Shown: positions 11,034 to 20,430 of the stretch, piece by piece
How positions within the stretch are numbered: the stretch's first letter is position 1
How the letters are laid out: each line of letters starts with the position of its first letter
Source of the DNA: Salinisphaera sp.
GTDB lineage: Bacteria; Pseudomonadota; Gammaproteobacteria; Nevskiales; Salinisphaeraceae
Length of the DNA stretch: 43,653 nucleotides
NCBI GenBank assembly: GCA_027858915.1
Contig: JAQIBT010000027.1
Location: forward strand, 1 to 43,653
Direction of reading: 5' to 3'
Notes under the pieces: model-generated
Database searches by the model: none
What the model was told of the DNA's origin: nothing
Seen by the model: only the letters and a program-made list of their open reading frames with translations
Made by a program: the position numbers and the translations under genes

Positions 11034-12197
11034 CTAAGCGCTTTCGTTGAACAGTTCACGGCCGATGAGCATGCGCCGGATCTCCGACGTGCCGGCGCCG
11101 ATTTCGTAGAGCTTGGCGTCGCGCCAGAGCCGACCGGTATCGTATTCGTTGATATAGCCGTTGCCGCCCAGTGCCTGAATCGACTGGCCGGCCATCCAGG
11201 TGGCCTTTTCCGCGCTGTAGAGGATTGCGCCTGCCGCGTCCTTGCGGCTCGTCTGGCCACGATCGCAGGCCTTGGCAACCGCATAGACGTAGGCACGGCA
11301 GGCGTTGAAGCCGACGTACATATCGGCCAGCTTGCCTTGCATCATCTGGAATTCGCCGATCGGCTGGCCGAACTGTTTGCGCTCGTGAACATAGGGCACC
11401 ACCACGTCCAGGCAGGCCGCCATGATGCCCAGCGGCCCGCCGGCCAGCACCGCCCGCTCATAGTCGAGTCCGGACATAAGCACCGCAGCGCCGCGATCTA
11501 ATTCGCCCAGCACGTTTTCCTTGGGCACGAGACAGTCCTGAAACACCAGTTCGCAGGTGTTGGAGCCGCGCATGCCAAGCTTGTCGAGTTTCTGGGCGGT
11601 GGAAAACCCATCGAAGCCTTTCTCGATGATGAAAGCCGTGATGCCTTTCGAGGCCGCACCCGGATCGGTCTTGGCGTAGACGATCAAGGTATCGGCGTCT
11701 GGCCCGTTGGTGATCCACATCTTGCTGCCGTTGAGCCGGTAATGATCGCCAGCGTCCTCGGCGCGCAGTTTCATGCCCACCACGTCCGAGCCAGCGCCTG
11801 TCTCCGACATGGCCAACGCGCCGATATGTTCACCCGAAACAAGCTTGGCCAGATACTTGTCCTTTTGCTCGGCGCTGGCGTTGCGGCGCAGCTGATTGAC
11901 ACATAAATTCGAGTGCGCGCCGTACGACAATCCCACCGAGGCAGAAGCCCGCGAGATCTCTTCCATGGCGACGACGTGGGCCAGATAACCCATGTTGGTG
12001 CCGCCGAAGGCCTCATCGACGGTCAGCCCCAGCAGCCCGATGTCGCCGAGCTGCGGCCACAGCTCATTCGGGAACTGATTATCGGCATCGATCTGTGCTG
12101 CCCGGGGCGCGATCTCGTTTGCCGCAAACTGTTGCGTGAGGTCGCGCAGCTGATCGATATCGCTGCCGAGTTCGAAGTCCAACGAAGTCCAACTCAT
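11034..12197 (-). CDS. liuA: Isovaleryl-CoA dehydrogenase
   Basis: A 387-residue acyl-CoA dehydrogenase oxidising isovaleryl-CoA to 3-methylcrotonyl-CoA in leucine breakdown. Two features identify the IVD subgroup: the catalytic Glu sits in helix G ([12 protein letters not shown]247), and the C-terminal position used by other family members is Gly ([12 protein letters not shown]). [21 protein letters not shown] and [18 protein letters not shown] are also typical. The ATG at 12197 is chosen because GGAGGAGGAG lies nine bases before it; a TTG three codons earlier overlaps that site. It heads the liu operon, facing a TetR-type gene across a 155-base control region. Confidence 0.96.
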   Translation of the reverse strand: MSWTSLDFELGSDIDQLRDLTQQFAANEIAPRAAQIDADNQFPNELWPQLGDIGLLGLTVDEAFGGTNMGYLAHVVAMEEISRASASVGLSYGAHSNLCVNQLRRNASAEQKDKYLAKLVSGEHIGALAMSETGAGSDVVGMKLRAEDAGDHYRLNGSKMWITNGPDADTLIVYAKTDPGAASKGITAFIIEKGFDGFSTAQKLDKLGMRGSNTCELVFQDCLVPKENVLGELDRGAAVLMSGLDYERAVLAGGPLGIMAACLDVVVPYVHERKQFGQPIGEFQMMQGKLADMYVGFNACRAYVYAVAKACDRGQTSRKDAAGAILYSAEKATWMAGQSIQALGGNGYINEYDTGRLWRDAKLYEIGAGTSEIRRMLIGRELFNESA

Positions 12198-12316
12198 GGC
12201 TTTCAACTCCTCCTCCGACGCCGCTCGCCCATGGGTCTATCGGCGGTGGGCCAAACCCGCGGTTGGGCTCTCAACGCGCCGGATTGGTATTCGATTTCTG
12301 CATTGAATATATTTAA

Positions 12317-12330
12317 TGAATCAATATTCA
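12317..12330. promoter_or_regulatory. Palindrome TGAAT-N4-ATTCA, candidate TetR operator
   Basis: A perfect 5+5 palindrome with a 4-base centre lies in the A/T-rich stretch (about 12290-12340) between the divergent liuA and tetR genes. A second TGAATAT half-site at 12304-12310 pairs with ATATTCA at 12324-12330, giving a nested 7-base repeat with a 13-base spacer. The position, 22 bases from the tetR ATG and about 120 from liuA, suits an operator controlling both genes. The evidence is symmetry and location only. Confidence 0.5.
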
Positions 12331-12352
12331 TAAATTCAAGCACACCCTGCCC

Positions 12353-12964
12353 ATGAAGTACAGGCGTTCGTCGGAAATGGAAGCACGACTGGCCGACAAC
12401 CGCGATCGCATCATGCGGGCCACGCGGGCGCTGATTGCGCAAGGCGGCTTTCACGAAGTGTCGATCAGCGCAGTTGCCGAGAGTGCCGGTTTGTCGAGCG
12501 GTTCGATTTATCGCTATTTTCCGTCCAAGTCCGAGCTGTATGTTCAGGCGCTGATGGACGCTGTAGATCACGAAGTCGAGATCCTGCAGACCATCGTCGA
12601 CACCAACCAACACGCGACAGATCGGCTGCACGCCGCGATTCACTCGTTCGTCACTCGGGCATTGGAAGGGCCGCATCTGGCCTATGCTTTCATTGCAGAA
12701 CCAATCGATCCCCAGGTTGATGCCGGGCGAATCATCTGTCGGCAGCGCTTCGGCGAAGTGTTCGTGAAACTTCTACGCGACGGCGTCGACCGCGGTGAAT
12801 TTCCGGATCAGGATGTTGAGGTCAGTGCTGCCTGTCTGGTTGGCGCTTTTACCGAAGCCCTGGTCAGGCCCGTAGCTGCCACTGAAAAACCGGCCGACAA
12901 GAAGCCGCTTGTCGAGGCAATCAGCCAGTTCTGTTTCCGAGCGGTGGTCGGTGTCAGTCACTGA
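12353..12964 (+). CDS. TetR/AcrR-family transcriptional regulator (LiuQ-like by position)
   Basis: A 203-residue regulator. The N-terminal DNA-binding domain is clear: RIMRATRALIAQGGFHEVSISAVAESAGLSSGSIYRYFPSKSELY, with the helix-turn-helix about residues 38-60. The C-terminal half would bind an effector and dimerise; it shows no catalytic motif. The gene is divergent from the leucine operon. TetR-type LiuQ regulators of leucine catabolism are known in some Proteobacteria, where others use MerR-type LiuR, so a liu regulator sensing a branched acyl-CoA is the best inference. The ribosome site before the ATG is poor (CACACCCTGCCC), so the mRNA may have a short leader. The 3' end overlaps the end of the convergent E3 pseudogene by seven bases. 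Confidence 0.85.
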   Translation: MKYRRSSEMEARLADNRDRIMRATRALIAQGGFHEVSISAVAESAGLSSGSIYRYFPSKSELYVQALMDAVDHEVEILQTIVDTNQHATDRLHAAIHSFVTRALEGPHLAYAFIAEPIDPQVDAGRIICRQRFGEVFVKLLRDGVDRGEFPDQDVEVSAACLVGAFTEALVRPVAATEKPADKKPLVEAISQFCFRAVVGVSH

Positions 12965-13872
12965 TGCGTTCGGAAAAAGCCGAAATCAATCATCAATTGC
13001 TCCTGCTCCCCGCCATGTTTACCAACGATGATTTCGCGCAGCGCCTCCAGCCCCAGATTCTCGCTTTGCGGGGTACGGCCAACCGCCACCAGAACGCGGT
13101 CAACAATCAGCGTCTCGCGCTGGCCGTTCGCCACGGTCTCCAGCGTGACCGCGAGCGCATCGCCTTTGGCCCGGTGGCCTACGGCGCGAATCTCGGTCTG
13201 GATTGTGATGCCCTGCCCGGCCAGAATCTTCGCGTATCGATCCCGCAGTTCGCCGTCGGCGCTGGCCAGAATATGGTCGAGATACTCGACCAGCGTGACC
13301 TCGCAGCCGAAGCGCCGCATGATGGTAGCGAATTCCAATCCCACCTCGCCGCCGCCGATGACCAGAACCCGGCCTGGCAGTCCGCGTTAGAGTTCGAGCG
13401 CGCCGGTCGAGTCGAGAATTCGCTGATCGTCGACGGCGAAACCGTCCAGCGCAGCCGGTCGGGCCCCGGTAGCGATCACGAACTGCCGTGCTTCCAGACG
13501 CTCACCGTCGACCTCGATGGCCCGCGGGTCGACGAAACGTGCACGCCCGCTATGACAAGCGATTTTCCGTGCGCGGAACAACGACGCGATACCGTTGCTG
13601 AGCTGTTTGACCACGCCGCGGCGCCAATCACCCAGTTCATCCAGGCGAATTTCTGGCGCGCCGAAATGCAGGCCGAACCGGGAGGCATGGCGCGCTTGTT
13701 CGAGTTCGGCCGCGGCGTGCAGCAACGCCTTGGTAGGAATACAGCCGACGTTGAGACACACCCCGCCGGCCGGTCCGGCGTCCACGACGGCGACATCCAG
13801 ACCCAACTGCGCAGCGCGGATCGCTGCGTGGTAGCCGCCGGGTCCGGTACCGATGACAATCAGATCTTTCAT
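12958..13872 (-). pseudogene. Dihydrolipoamide dehydrogenase (BCKDH E3), nonsense and truncated
   Basis: The E3 gene of the branched-chain 2-oxoacid dehydrogenase operon, broken. The N-terminal FAD domain is good: IVIGTGPGGYHAAIRAAQLG and the redox disulfide C39/C44 in GGVCLNVGCIPTKALLH. After STGALEL a TAA at 13389-13387 interrupts the frame; the same frame then continues with GLPGRVLVIGGGEVGLEFAT and the NAD domain to VLVAVGRTPQSENLGLEAL. There similarity ends and a short unrelated tail stops at 12958. The second FAD-contact motif and the whole dimerisation domain with the active-site His-Glu pair, about 160-170 residues, are missing. The start overlaps the E2 stop (ATGA). At best a 161-residue fragment is made, which cannot be an active E3. 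Confidence 0.9.
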
Positions 13873-15299
13873 ATCGCGTCGAGCAGCAGTTCTTCGGGCC
13901 GCTCCAGCAAACCGACGACTGCCATCAGGAAATGCGTGGCCTCAGCCCCATCCACCAGCCGATGATCGAACGAAAGGGACAGATACATCATCGGCCGGAT
14001 ATGGACCTCGCCGTCGATCGCCACCGGTCGCTCGCGGATGGCGTGTACGCCGAGAATGGCGGCATCCGGTGAGTTGATGATGGGAAAACTCATCAGCCCG
14101 CCGATGGAGCCGATATTGGTCACCGAGCAGGTGGCACCGCGCAGTTCGGCCGGGTCGAGCCGGCCTTTGCGCGCACCTTCCGACAGCCGATTGATCTCGG
14201 CGGCGACGTCGCTCAGCGACCGCGCGTCCACGTCGCGGACCACCGGCACCATCAGCCCCTTGTCGGTCGCCACCGCCAGCCCGATGTTGTAGTAGTCCTT
14301 GTAGACGATTTCGTTGTTGACCTCGTCCAGACTCGTATTCACTTCCGGATACGTCTTCAAAGCCGAAACCAGCGCCTTGAACACGAACGGCAAGAAGCTC
14401 AGGCGCACGCCGCGCGCTTCTGCCCGCGCACGCAGCGCACCGCGCAGTGTCTGCAAGCGCGTCATATCGACTTCCTCGACCACCAGCGTGCGGACCGCGT
14501 GCAGATGCGAGTTCGTCATCTGTTGCGCAATCGTCTTGCGCATCCCGCGCAGGGGTAGCCGTCGCTCGCGCTCGGCATAGCCGGCCGGCGTGTGGTAGGC
14601 CAGCGGCGCGAGCACCGCGCCGTCTGCCGCAGACGCATCGGTGCCGGCTACGCGCTCGACGTGGCGTTTTACGTCATCCACCCGAATACGTCCGACCGGC
14701 CCGGAGCCGGTCACGTCTTCGATATTCACCCCAAGACGCCGGGCTGCGATACGCGCCGCCGGCACGGCGCGCGGGCGCACGGGCGCCCCTCGCGCTTCGG
14801 GTTCGTCGTCGACGCTTGTACGCGCTGGGGAATCCAGAAAAGGATTGGACACGTCCGCCTCGGCCCCGGCGGACGGCTTGAACAGACTCAGACGGTCGCC
14901 GTCATCGTCCGAATCCTGTGCTGTGGCGCCGAATTGATCGTCGGCCGCGGTCTTCTCCGGCAAGCGCTCATCCGAGTCAGAGCCCGGGTCGGATCCGGTC
15001 GCGGAGGAATCATCCGCTGCGGCCGGCGCATCAGCCTGCGCCTGATCGGCGTCCTGCGGCTGCGAATCGTCGATACGCGCGACCGGGGCGCCGACCGCAA
15101 TCGTTTCACCGACTTTGACCAGACACGCGGTGACTCTGCCGGCATACGGACTCGGCAGTTCGACCGTGGCCTTGTCCGAAGACACCTCCAGCAACGGCTG
15201 GTCGCGTTCGACCAGATCGCCCTCGGCTACAAACCACTCGATAACTTCGGCCTCGACGATCGATTCCGCCAGTTCCGGCAGTTGGACTTGTTTATCCAT
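13869..15299 (-). CDS. bkdB: Branched-chain 2-oxoacid dehydrogenase E2 (dihydrolipoyl acyltransferase)
   Basis: A 476-residue E2 core protein transferring branched acyl groups from lipoyl-lysine to CoA. Domains in order: one lipoyl domain (residues 1-78, K43 in SSDKATVE), a long linker (about 80-175) unusually rich in Asp, Glu, Ala and Ser, the E1/E3-binding domain (about 178-215, [20 protein letters not shown]), and the catalytic domain ending with [16 protein letters not shown], where His and Asp are the acyltransferase residues. The length is typical for one lipoyl domain. It lies 12 bases after E1beta and overlaps the broken E3. The acidic linker may reflect a salt-adapted host. Confidence 0.94.
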   Translation of the reverse strand: MDKQVQLPELAESIVEAEVIEWFVAEGDLVERDQPLLEVSSDKATVELPSPYAGRVTACLVKVGETIAVGAPVARIDDSQPQDADQAQADAPAAADDSSATGSDPGSDSDERLPEKTAADDQFGATAQDSDDDGDRLSLFKPSAGAEADVSNPFLDSPARTSVDDEPEARGAPVRPRAVPAARIAARRLGVNIEDVTGSGPVGRIRVDDVKRHVERVAGTDASAADGAVLAPLAYHTPAGYAERERRLPLRGMRKTIAQQMTNSHLHAVRTLVVEEVDMTRLQTLRGALRARAEARGVRLSFLPFVFKALVSALKTYPEVNTSLDEVNNEIVYKDYYNIGLAVATDKGLMVPVVRDVDARSLSDVAAEINRLSEGARKGRLDPAELRGATCSVTNIGSIGGLMSFPIINSPDAAILGVHAIRERPVAIDGEVHIRPMMYLSLSFDHRLVDGAEATHFLMAVVGLLERPEELLLDAI

Positions 15300-15311
15300 A
15301 GCGTTTCCAGA

Positions 15312-16349
15312 TCAGTAGTCGATCGCGTATTTGGCGGCATTCAAGATGCGCGTCACCGACGGCAGATAAAGCTTGTCCTGGGCATAGGGATAAGGCGTAT
15401 CGAAACCCGTGACCCGCATCGGCGGTGCTCGCAAGCGGTCAAGACAGGATTCCGCGATGCTGGCCGCGATCTCGGAGGCCACACTCGCCTTGCCGGGCGC
15501 CTCGGCCACGATCACCGCGCGCCCGGTCTTGGTGATCGATTCGAACACCGTATCGCGGTCCCACGGCAACAGGCTACGCAGATCAATGACTTCTGCGGAT
15601 ACGCCGGCGCGCGCCATTTCGTCTGCGGCACGGGCTACTTCCAGCATGCAGGCGCCATAGGAGATCAAGGTGACGTCGGCCCCTATGCGGCGCACCATCG
15701 CCTTGCCGATTGGCACGGTGAAATCGAATTCTGCCGGCACCACCTCCTTGACCGAGCGATACAGTCGCTTCGGCTCGAGAAAAATCACCGGATCGGCGCC
15801 GCGCATGGCGCTCCGCAACAGGCCTACGGCATCCGTTGGCGTCGACGGCATGACCGTCTGCAGGCCGGCGGTATGTACGAACAGGGCTTCGGGGCTCTGC
15901 GAATGATGCTGGCCACCGCCCACGCCACCACCGGTCGGCATGCGCAACGTCACCGGTGCTGAAAACTGGCCGCCCGAGCGATAGCGCAGCTTGGCCATCT
16001 GGGTAGTGATCTGATCAAAACCCGGATAGACATAGTCGGCAAACTGGATTTCGGCCACCGGGCGCAGCCCCTGCGACGCCATACCTACGGCAGCGCCGAC
16101 AATCGCGCCCTCGGCCAGCGGCATATCGATGACCCGCTCCGGGCCGTAGCGTTCGAGCAAGCCCTGGGTGCCCAGAAAGACGCCGCCGCGCCGGCCGACG
16201 TCTTCACCGAGCACGATGACGTTGGGATTACGCGCCATTTCCTGATCGAGCGTATGCATGATCGCCTTGATCAGCGTGATCGGCTCGCTCGGCATCGATC
16301 GCGACTCCTGCTCTTGGCGTATGGCTTGAGGACGTTTTACGCTGGCCAT
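15312..16349 (-). CDS. bkdA2: Branched-chain 2-oxoacid dehydrogenase E1 beta subunit
   Basis: A 345-residue transketolase-type beta subunit that, with E1alpha, decarboxylates branched-chain 2-oxoacids using thiamin diphosphate. Visible are [33 protein letters not shown], the TPP-contact glutamate region [28 protein letters not shown] and [14 protein letters not shown]. The ATG at 16349 starts one base after the E1alpha stop with GGAGG about eight bases upstream. The open frame continues further upstream, but only through the E1alpha gene in another frame, so the longer start is rejected. A second Met 19 residues in ([10 protein letters not shown]) is possible. Confidence 0.94.
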   Translation of the reverse strand: MASVKRPQAIRQEQESRSMPSEPITLIKAIMHTLDQEMARNPNVIVLGEDVGRRGGVFLGTQGLLERYGPERVIDMPLAEGAIVGAAVGMASQGLRPVAEIQFADYVYPGFDQITTQMAKLRYRSGGQFSAPVTLRMPTGGGVGGGQHHSQSPEALFVHTAGLQTVMPSTPTDAVGLLRSAMRGADPVIFLEPKRLYRSVKEVVPAEFDFTVPIGKAMVRRIGADVTLISYGACMLEVARAADEMARAGVSAEVIDLRSLLPWDRDTVFESITKTGRAVIVAEAPGKASVASEIAASIAESCLDRLRAPPMRVTGFDTPYPYAQDKLYLPSVTRILNAAKYAIDY

Positions 16350-16350
16350 A

Positions 16351-17463
16351 TCACGACCCTCCGACTTCGCCGAGAAGCAGTTCGCGCTGATCGACCAGAT
16401 GCCAGGGCAGCTCCGCCAGCACATCGTCGAAAAGCCATTCGACCGGGGCGGTGCCGGCAGCGCCGGCCCGCTCGCTGGCAGCCGCAAGTTCGCCCTTGAT
16501 ACGGTCGCGCAGCGCCTTGTCTGCGCCCTCGTCGATCAGTTCGCGGGCTGCAAGAAAACGATAGAAGCGGTCGATCGGATCGCGTTTCTTCCACGCGGCG
16601 ACTTCGTCGGCCTCGCGATAGACCGAGTCGTCGTCCGACGACGAATGCGGCCCATAGCGGTAGACCGCCATATCAACCAGCGCCGGTCCCTCGCCGCGAC
16701 GGGCGCGCTCGATGACCTGTTTCATTACGTAATGACAGGCCAGCACATCCATGCCGTCGACCCGGTAACCCGGCATGCCATAGGCACGGGCTTTCTCGGC
16801 GATGGTCGCGGTCGCGGTCTGCGCGGCCAACCTCACGCTGATGGCATAACCATTGTTTTCACAGGCGAAAACAATCGGCGCCTTGCGAACCGCCGCCAGG
16901 TTCATCGCGGTATGCCAATCGCCTTCGCTGGTCGCGCCGTCGCCGAAAGTCGTCACCACCACCTCGTCGCTGCGCTGGATCTGTTTGGCCATCGCCGCGC
17001 CGACCGCCGGTGGAATCTGGGCCGCAATGCTCGATGCGACGGTGAAGATATGTGCCTGATCCGATCCCGGATGGCCTGGCATCTGACGTGCCTTGTTGCG
17101 ATCGCTGCAGGAAGCCTGGAACTGTGCCAACACTTCATCCGCCGAGGACAGCAAGACCGCCAGTCCCTGATCCCGATAATAGGGAAACAGCCAGTCGTGA
17201 TGCCGGCGCATCGCCCGGCCGATGCCGGTCTGGGCGGCTTCGTGCCCGCTGCACGGCGCCAGGAAGCTGGTCTTGCCGGTTCGCAACAGCGTATTCAGCC
17301 GTTCATCGAGCAGCCGCATCCGCAACAGGTCTTCGTAAAAACCGATCAGCGTGCTGTCGTCGAGATCCAGATCGAAGGCGCCACACCACCGGTCGCTGGC
17401 GTCGATCAGCGAAATCGACTGCTCGGAAAACGCTTCGAACGAATCATCCTGCCAAGTGGCCAT
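16351..17463 (-). CDS. bkdA1: Branched-chain 2-oxoacid dehydrogenase E1 alpha subunit
   Basis: A 370-residue alpha subunit carrying the thiamin diphosphate site. The TPP motif runs from [15 protein letters not shown] to ACENN; upstream is [19 protein letters not shown] with the substrate-side His, and [16 protein letters not shown] is the phosphorylation-loop-like segment typical of BCKDH E1alpha. The ATG at 17463 (MATWQDDSF) has GGAGGAG immediately before it; a TTG six codons earlier overlaps that site. It is the first bkd gene, 237 bases after the acyl-CoA synthetase stop, so it may have its own promoter (a TTGACA lies at 17602-17597 but I see no convincing -10). Confidence 0.94.
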   Translation of the reverse strand: MATWQDDSFEAFSEQSISLIDASDRWCGAFDLDLDDSTLIGFYEDLLRMRLLDERLNTLLRTGKTSFLAPCSGHEAAQTGIGRAMRRHHDWLFPYYRDQGLAVLLSSADEVLAQFQASCSDRNKARQMPGHPGSDQAHIFTVASSIAAQIPPAVGAAMAKQIQRSDEVVVTTFGDGATSEGDWHTAMNLAAVRKAPIVFACENNGYAISVRLAAQTATATIAEKARAYGMPGYRVDGMDVLACHYVMKQVIERARRGEGPALVDMAVYRYGPHSSSDDDSVYREADEVAAWKKRDPIDRFYRFLAARELIDEGADKALRDRIKGELAAASERAGAAGTAPVEWLFDDVLAELPWHLVDQRELLLGEVGGS

Positions 17464-17700
17464 CGCTCTCCTCCGAATCAATCCAGCAGGCCGGAATCTG
17501 CTACGAATCCGGCTTGTATTACTTGTTAATAACGACTCTAGACCGCATTGCGCAGGTTTTGTAGCTTTTTATTGGCCTGATCGTAGTCGATGGTTTTTGT
17601 CAAAAGTCGAATAGAGGAGCTGACGATCATGCCGTGGCGCGGCGCCAGGTTGACTGGGAAATATTCTGGTCTTTGCCCCAAACGCGTTCGTAATCGCCGA

Positions 17701-19386
17701 TCAGTCGGAACTCTCAACGAAGTCGGATTCGCGATAGGTGAATTCACTGGTTTCCGCTCCGGCAGCATGCGCACGCAGCTCGACCCGTCGAATCTTCCCG
17801 GAAATAGTCTTGGGCAGTTCGGCGAACTCAAGGACGCGGATACGCTTGTACGGCGCCATGCGTTGGCGGCAGAACAGGAACAGCGAGCGGGCCGCCTCGG
17901 CGCCCGGCGTGACGCCGGGGCGCAGCACGATATAGGCCTTGGGGATACTCAGGCGCAGCGCATGTGGCTCCGGCACGACTGCGGCCTCGGCCACTGATTC
18001 ATGCTCGATCAGGATGGATTCGAGCTCAAATGGACTGATGCGATAGTCCGAACTCTTGAACACGTCGTCTGCGCGGCCGACGTACCAGTAGTAGCCATCC
18101 TCATCGCGTCGGGCGACGTCGCCGGTACGGTAGAAGCCGTCGTGCAGCGCATGCGCCATACGCTCCGGATCGTCGCGGTATTCGGTCATCAGCCCGGTCG
18201 GACGCGCGTTGCGTATATCGATGGCTATTTCGCCCTCTTCGGCCTCCTGATCATCGACGTCGAGCAGCGCAATGGCATAGCCCGGCAGCGGTCGGCCCAT
18301 CGAACCGGCGTGCATCGGCTGACCGGGCGGATTACCGATCAGCGCGGTGGTCTCGGTCTGGCCGTAGCCGTCACGGATCGTCAAACCCCAGGCTCGATCG
18401 ACCCGGGCGATGACTTCGGGATTGAGCGGCTCGCCGGCGCCGACCAGGCTTTTGAGCGAGACATCGTAGGCCGCCAGGTCCTCCTGAATCAGCAACCGCC
18501 ACACGGTGGGCGGTGCACATAGACTGGTCACGCGCTTGTCGGCAATGATCGCCAGCGTTTCAGGCGCAGAAAAACGCGCGCTTCGGTAGACGAATACCGC
18601 AGCCCCTGCGTCCCAGGGCGCGAACAGGCTGCTCCAGGCATGTTTGGCCCAGCCCGGCGAGCTGATGTTGAAGTGGACGTCGCCCGGAGCAAGCCCGATC
18701 CAGTACATCGTCGACAGCGAGCCCACCGGATAGCTGGCCTGGGTATGACAGACAAGCTTGGGCCGGGATGTCGTCCCGGAGGTGAAATACAGCAGCATCG
18801 GATCGGATGCATGCGTCACCCCGTCGGGCTCGAACGAGGTATTCGCCTCGTAGGCGCCGGCGTAATCCACCCAGGAAGCCGGCGCACCGCCGAGCGCAAT
18901 ACAGGTCAGGCCATCGGCGATGCCGGCGAACTGGCCGCTGTGTTCGGCGGCGGTCAGGACGTGAGTGACCCGGCCACGAGCCAGCCGGTCGGCCAGATCA
19001 TCTCTTGAGAGCAAGGTGGTCGCCGGGATGCTCACCGCGCCGAGCTTGATCGCTGCGAGCATGGTCTCCCAGAGCGGTGCCACATTGTCGAGCATGACCA
19101 GCAGCGCATCGCCACGACGCAGACCATTGGCGCGCAGGAAATTGGCGACCTGGTTGGAGCGGACCGCCATCTCGGCAAAGCTGTAGCGCTGCTCGCTGCC
19201 GTCGGCATCGACCAGCCACAGGGCGGTATCGTGATTATCCGCGGCGTAGTCGTCGAACCAGTCCAGCGCCCAGTTGAATTCGTCCAGTTCCGGCCATTTG
19301 AATGTTTCGTAAGCACGGTCGTGGTCGTTGCGCAGATCCAGCAGCTGTTGCCGCGCCGTCTTGAACGCTTCCGCAGAATGCGTCAT
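17701..19386 (-). CDS. AMP-binding acyl-CoA synthetase (medium/branched-chain type)
   Basis: A 561-residue ANL-family ligase. Motifs: YFTSGTTSRPKLV (the P-loop Gly after TT is Ser here, seen in some members), DGYGQTETT, FYRTGDVARRDEDGYYWYVGRADDVFKSSDYRISPFE and the C-terminal ISGKIRRVELR. It looks like the MACS/benzoate-CoA ligase side of the family rather than long-chain ligases. The ATG at 19386 (MTHSAEAF) has GAGGAAGG just upstream and replaces a longer frame starting 16 codons earlier. It sits between mmsB and the bkd genes on the same strand, so activation of isobutyrate, 2-methylbutyrate or isovalerate is plausible but unproven. Confidence 0.88.
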   Translation of the reverse strand: MTHSAEAFKTARQQLLDLRNDHDRAYETFKWPELDEFNWALDWFDDYAADNHDTALWLVDADGSEQRYSFAEMAVRSNQVANFLRANGLRRGDALLVMLDNVAPLWETMLAAIKLGAVSIPATTLLSRDDLADRLARGRVTHVLTAAEHSGQFAGIADGLTCIALGGAPASWVDYAGAYEANTSFEPDGVTHASDPMLLYFTSGTTSRPKLVCHTQASYPVGSLSTMYWIGLAPGDVHFNISSPGWAKHAWSSLFAPWDAGAAVFVYRSARFSAPETLAIIADKRVTSLCAPPTVWRLLIQEDLAAYDVSLKSLVGAGEPLNPEVIARVDRAWGLTIRDGYGQTETTALIGNPPGQPMHAGSMGRPLPGYAIALLDVDDQEAEEGEIAIDIRNARPTGLMTEYRDDPERMAHALHDGFYRTGDVARRDEDGYYWYVGRADDVFKSSDYRISPFELESILIEHESVAEAAVVPEPHALRLSIPKAYIVLRPGVTPGAEAARSLFLFCRQRMAPYKRIRVLEFAELPKTISGKIRRVELRAHAAGAETSEFTYRESDFVESSD

Positions 19387-19467
19387 ATCGCCTTCCTCGC
19401 ATTGAAGGCGGCCCGGGCTCGTCGGGCCCGCCATAATTGTAGTTATTTTTACTCGACACCGGCTTTT

Positions 19468-20367
19468 TCAATCGCTGGGACAACCCTTCAGCAGATTGAT
19501 GATGCTGGAGAAATCGTCGCCGCCGTGACCGGCCCGGCTATGCACCGCATACAGGCTGCGCGCCATCGAGCCCAGCGGCGTGGCAACGCCGTTCTTCAGA
19601 CTCGAATCCATCGCCAGGCCCAGATCCTTGAGCATCAGATCGACCCCAAAGCCGGGCTTGTAGCCATGGGATGCGGGTGCATTGTCCATGACCCCCGGAT
19701 AGGGGTTGTATACATTGAGCGCCCAGTTGCCACCGGAGGCGTTTTTCATGATGTCCGAAACAACCGCCGGATCGAGCCCGTTAGCGACTGCCAGATTGAT
19801 CGCCTCGGAGGTACCCGTCATCAGAATCCCGAGCAGCATGTTGTTGCACATCTTGGCAACCTGTCCGGCGCCGGCCGCCCCGGCATGGAAGGCCACCTTG
19901 CCCATCACGTCGAACAGCGGCCGGGCGCGCTCGACGTGCTCGGCAACGCCCCCGACCATGAACGTCAAGCCGCCCGCTTTAGCGCCGTTGACACCGCCCG
20001 AGACAGGAGCATCAAGCATCGCCACACCGCGCTTGCCCGCCGCGCTGGCCACCCGCCGCGACGTTTCCGCATCGATCGTACTGCTGTCGATCAGAAGCGT
20101 TGTCTGATCGACCGCCTCCAGTAGGCCACCGCTGCCGAGATACAGATCCTCGACGTGCCGACCCGCCGGTAGCATGGAAATCACCACATCCACATCGGCC
20201 GCCGCCGCAGCCGCGCTGTCGGCGCGCTGGGCGCCGGCTGCCACGGCGTCCTCCAGCGCCTCCTGGACCAGATCAAAGACCGTCAGCGCATAGCCGGCTT
20301 CAATCAGATTGTTGGCCATCGGGGCGCCCATATTGCCCAGTCCAATGAATGCGATCTTTTCCGCCAT
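19468..20367 (-). CDS. mmsB: 3-hydroxyisobutyrate dehydrogenase
   Basis: A 299-residue beta-hydroxyacid dehydrogenase oxidising 3-hydroxyisobutyrate to methylmalonate semialdehyde with NAD in valine breakdown. Family signatures are complete: N-terminal IAFIGLGNMGAPMANNL, the substrate motif DAPVSGGVNGAKAGGLTFMVGG (S123) and the catalytic lysine K172 in GAGQVAKMCNNMLLG. The ATG at 20367 has AGGAG six bases upstream; a GTG one codon earlier is less well placed. It follows the hydrolase gene by 63 bases and precedes an acyl-CoA synthetase. Its product is the substrate of MmsA, encoded in the same operon. Confidence 0.95.
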   Translation of the reverse strand: MAEKIAFIGLGNMGAPMANNLIEAGYALTVFDLVQEALEDAVAAGAQRADSAAAAAADVDVVISMLPAGRHVEDLYLGSGGLLEAVDQTTLLIDSSTIDAETSRRVASAAGKRGVAMLDAPVSGGVNGAKAGGLTFMVGGVAEHVERARPLFDVMGKVAFHAGAAGAGQVAKMCNNMLLGILMTGTSEAINLAVANGLDPAVVSDIMKNASGGNWALNVYNPYPGVMDNAPASHGYKPGFGVDLMLKDLGLAMDSSLKNGVATPLGSMARSLYAVHSRAGHGGDDFSSIINLLKGCPSD

Positions 20368-20430
20368 CACGTTCTCCTGTTCAAATTCAGCATCGAGACT
20401 CGGCCGACCTACGGACAGGTCTCGCGATTC

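Noticed and set aside
17538-17831. A possible small gene between the acyl-CoA synthetase and bkdA1
   Set aside because: It overlaps the synthetase gene end in another frame and has no ribosome site or family match; the region more likely holds the bkd promoter.
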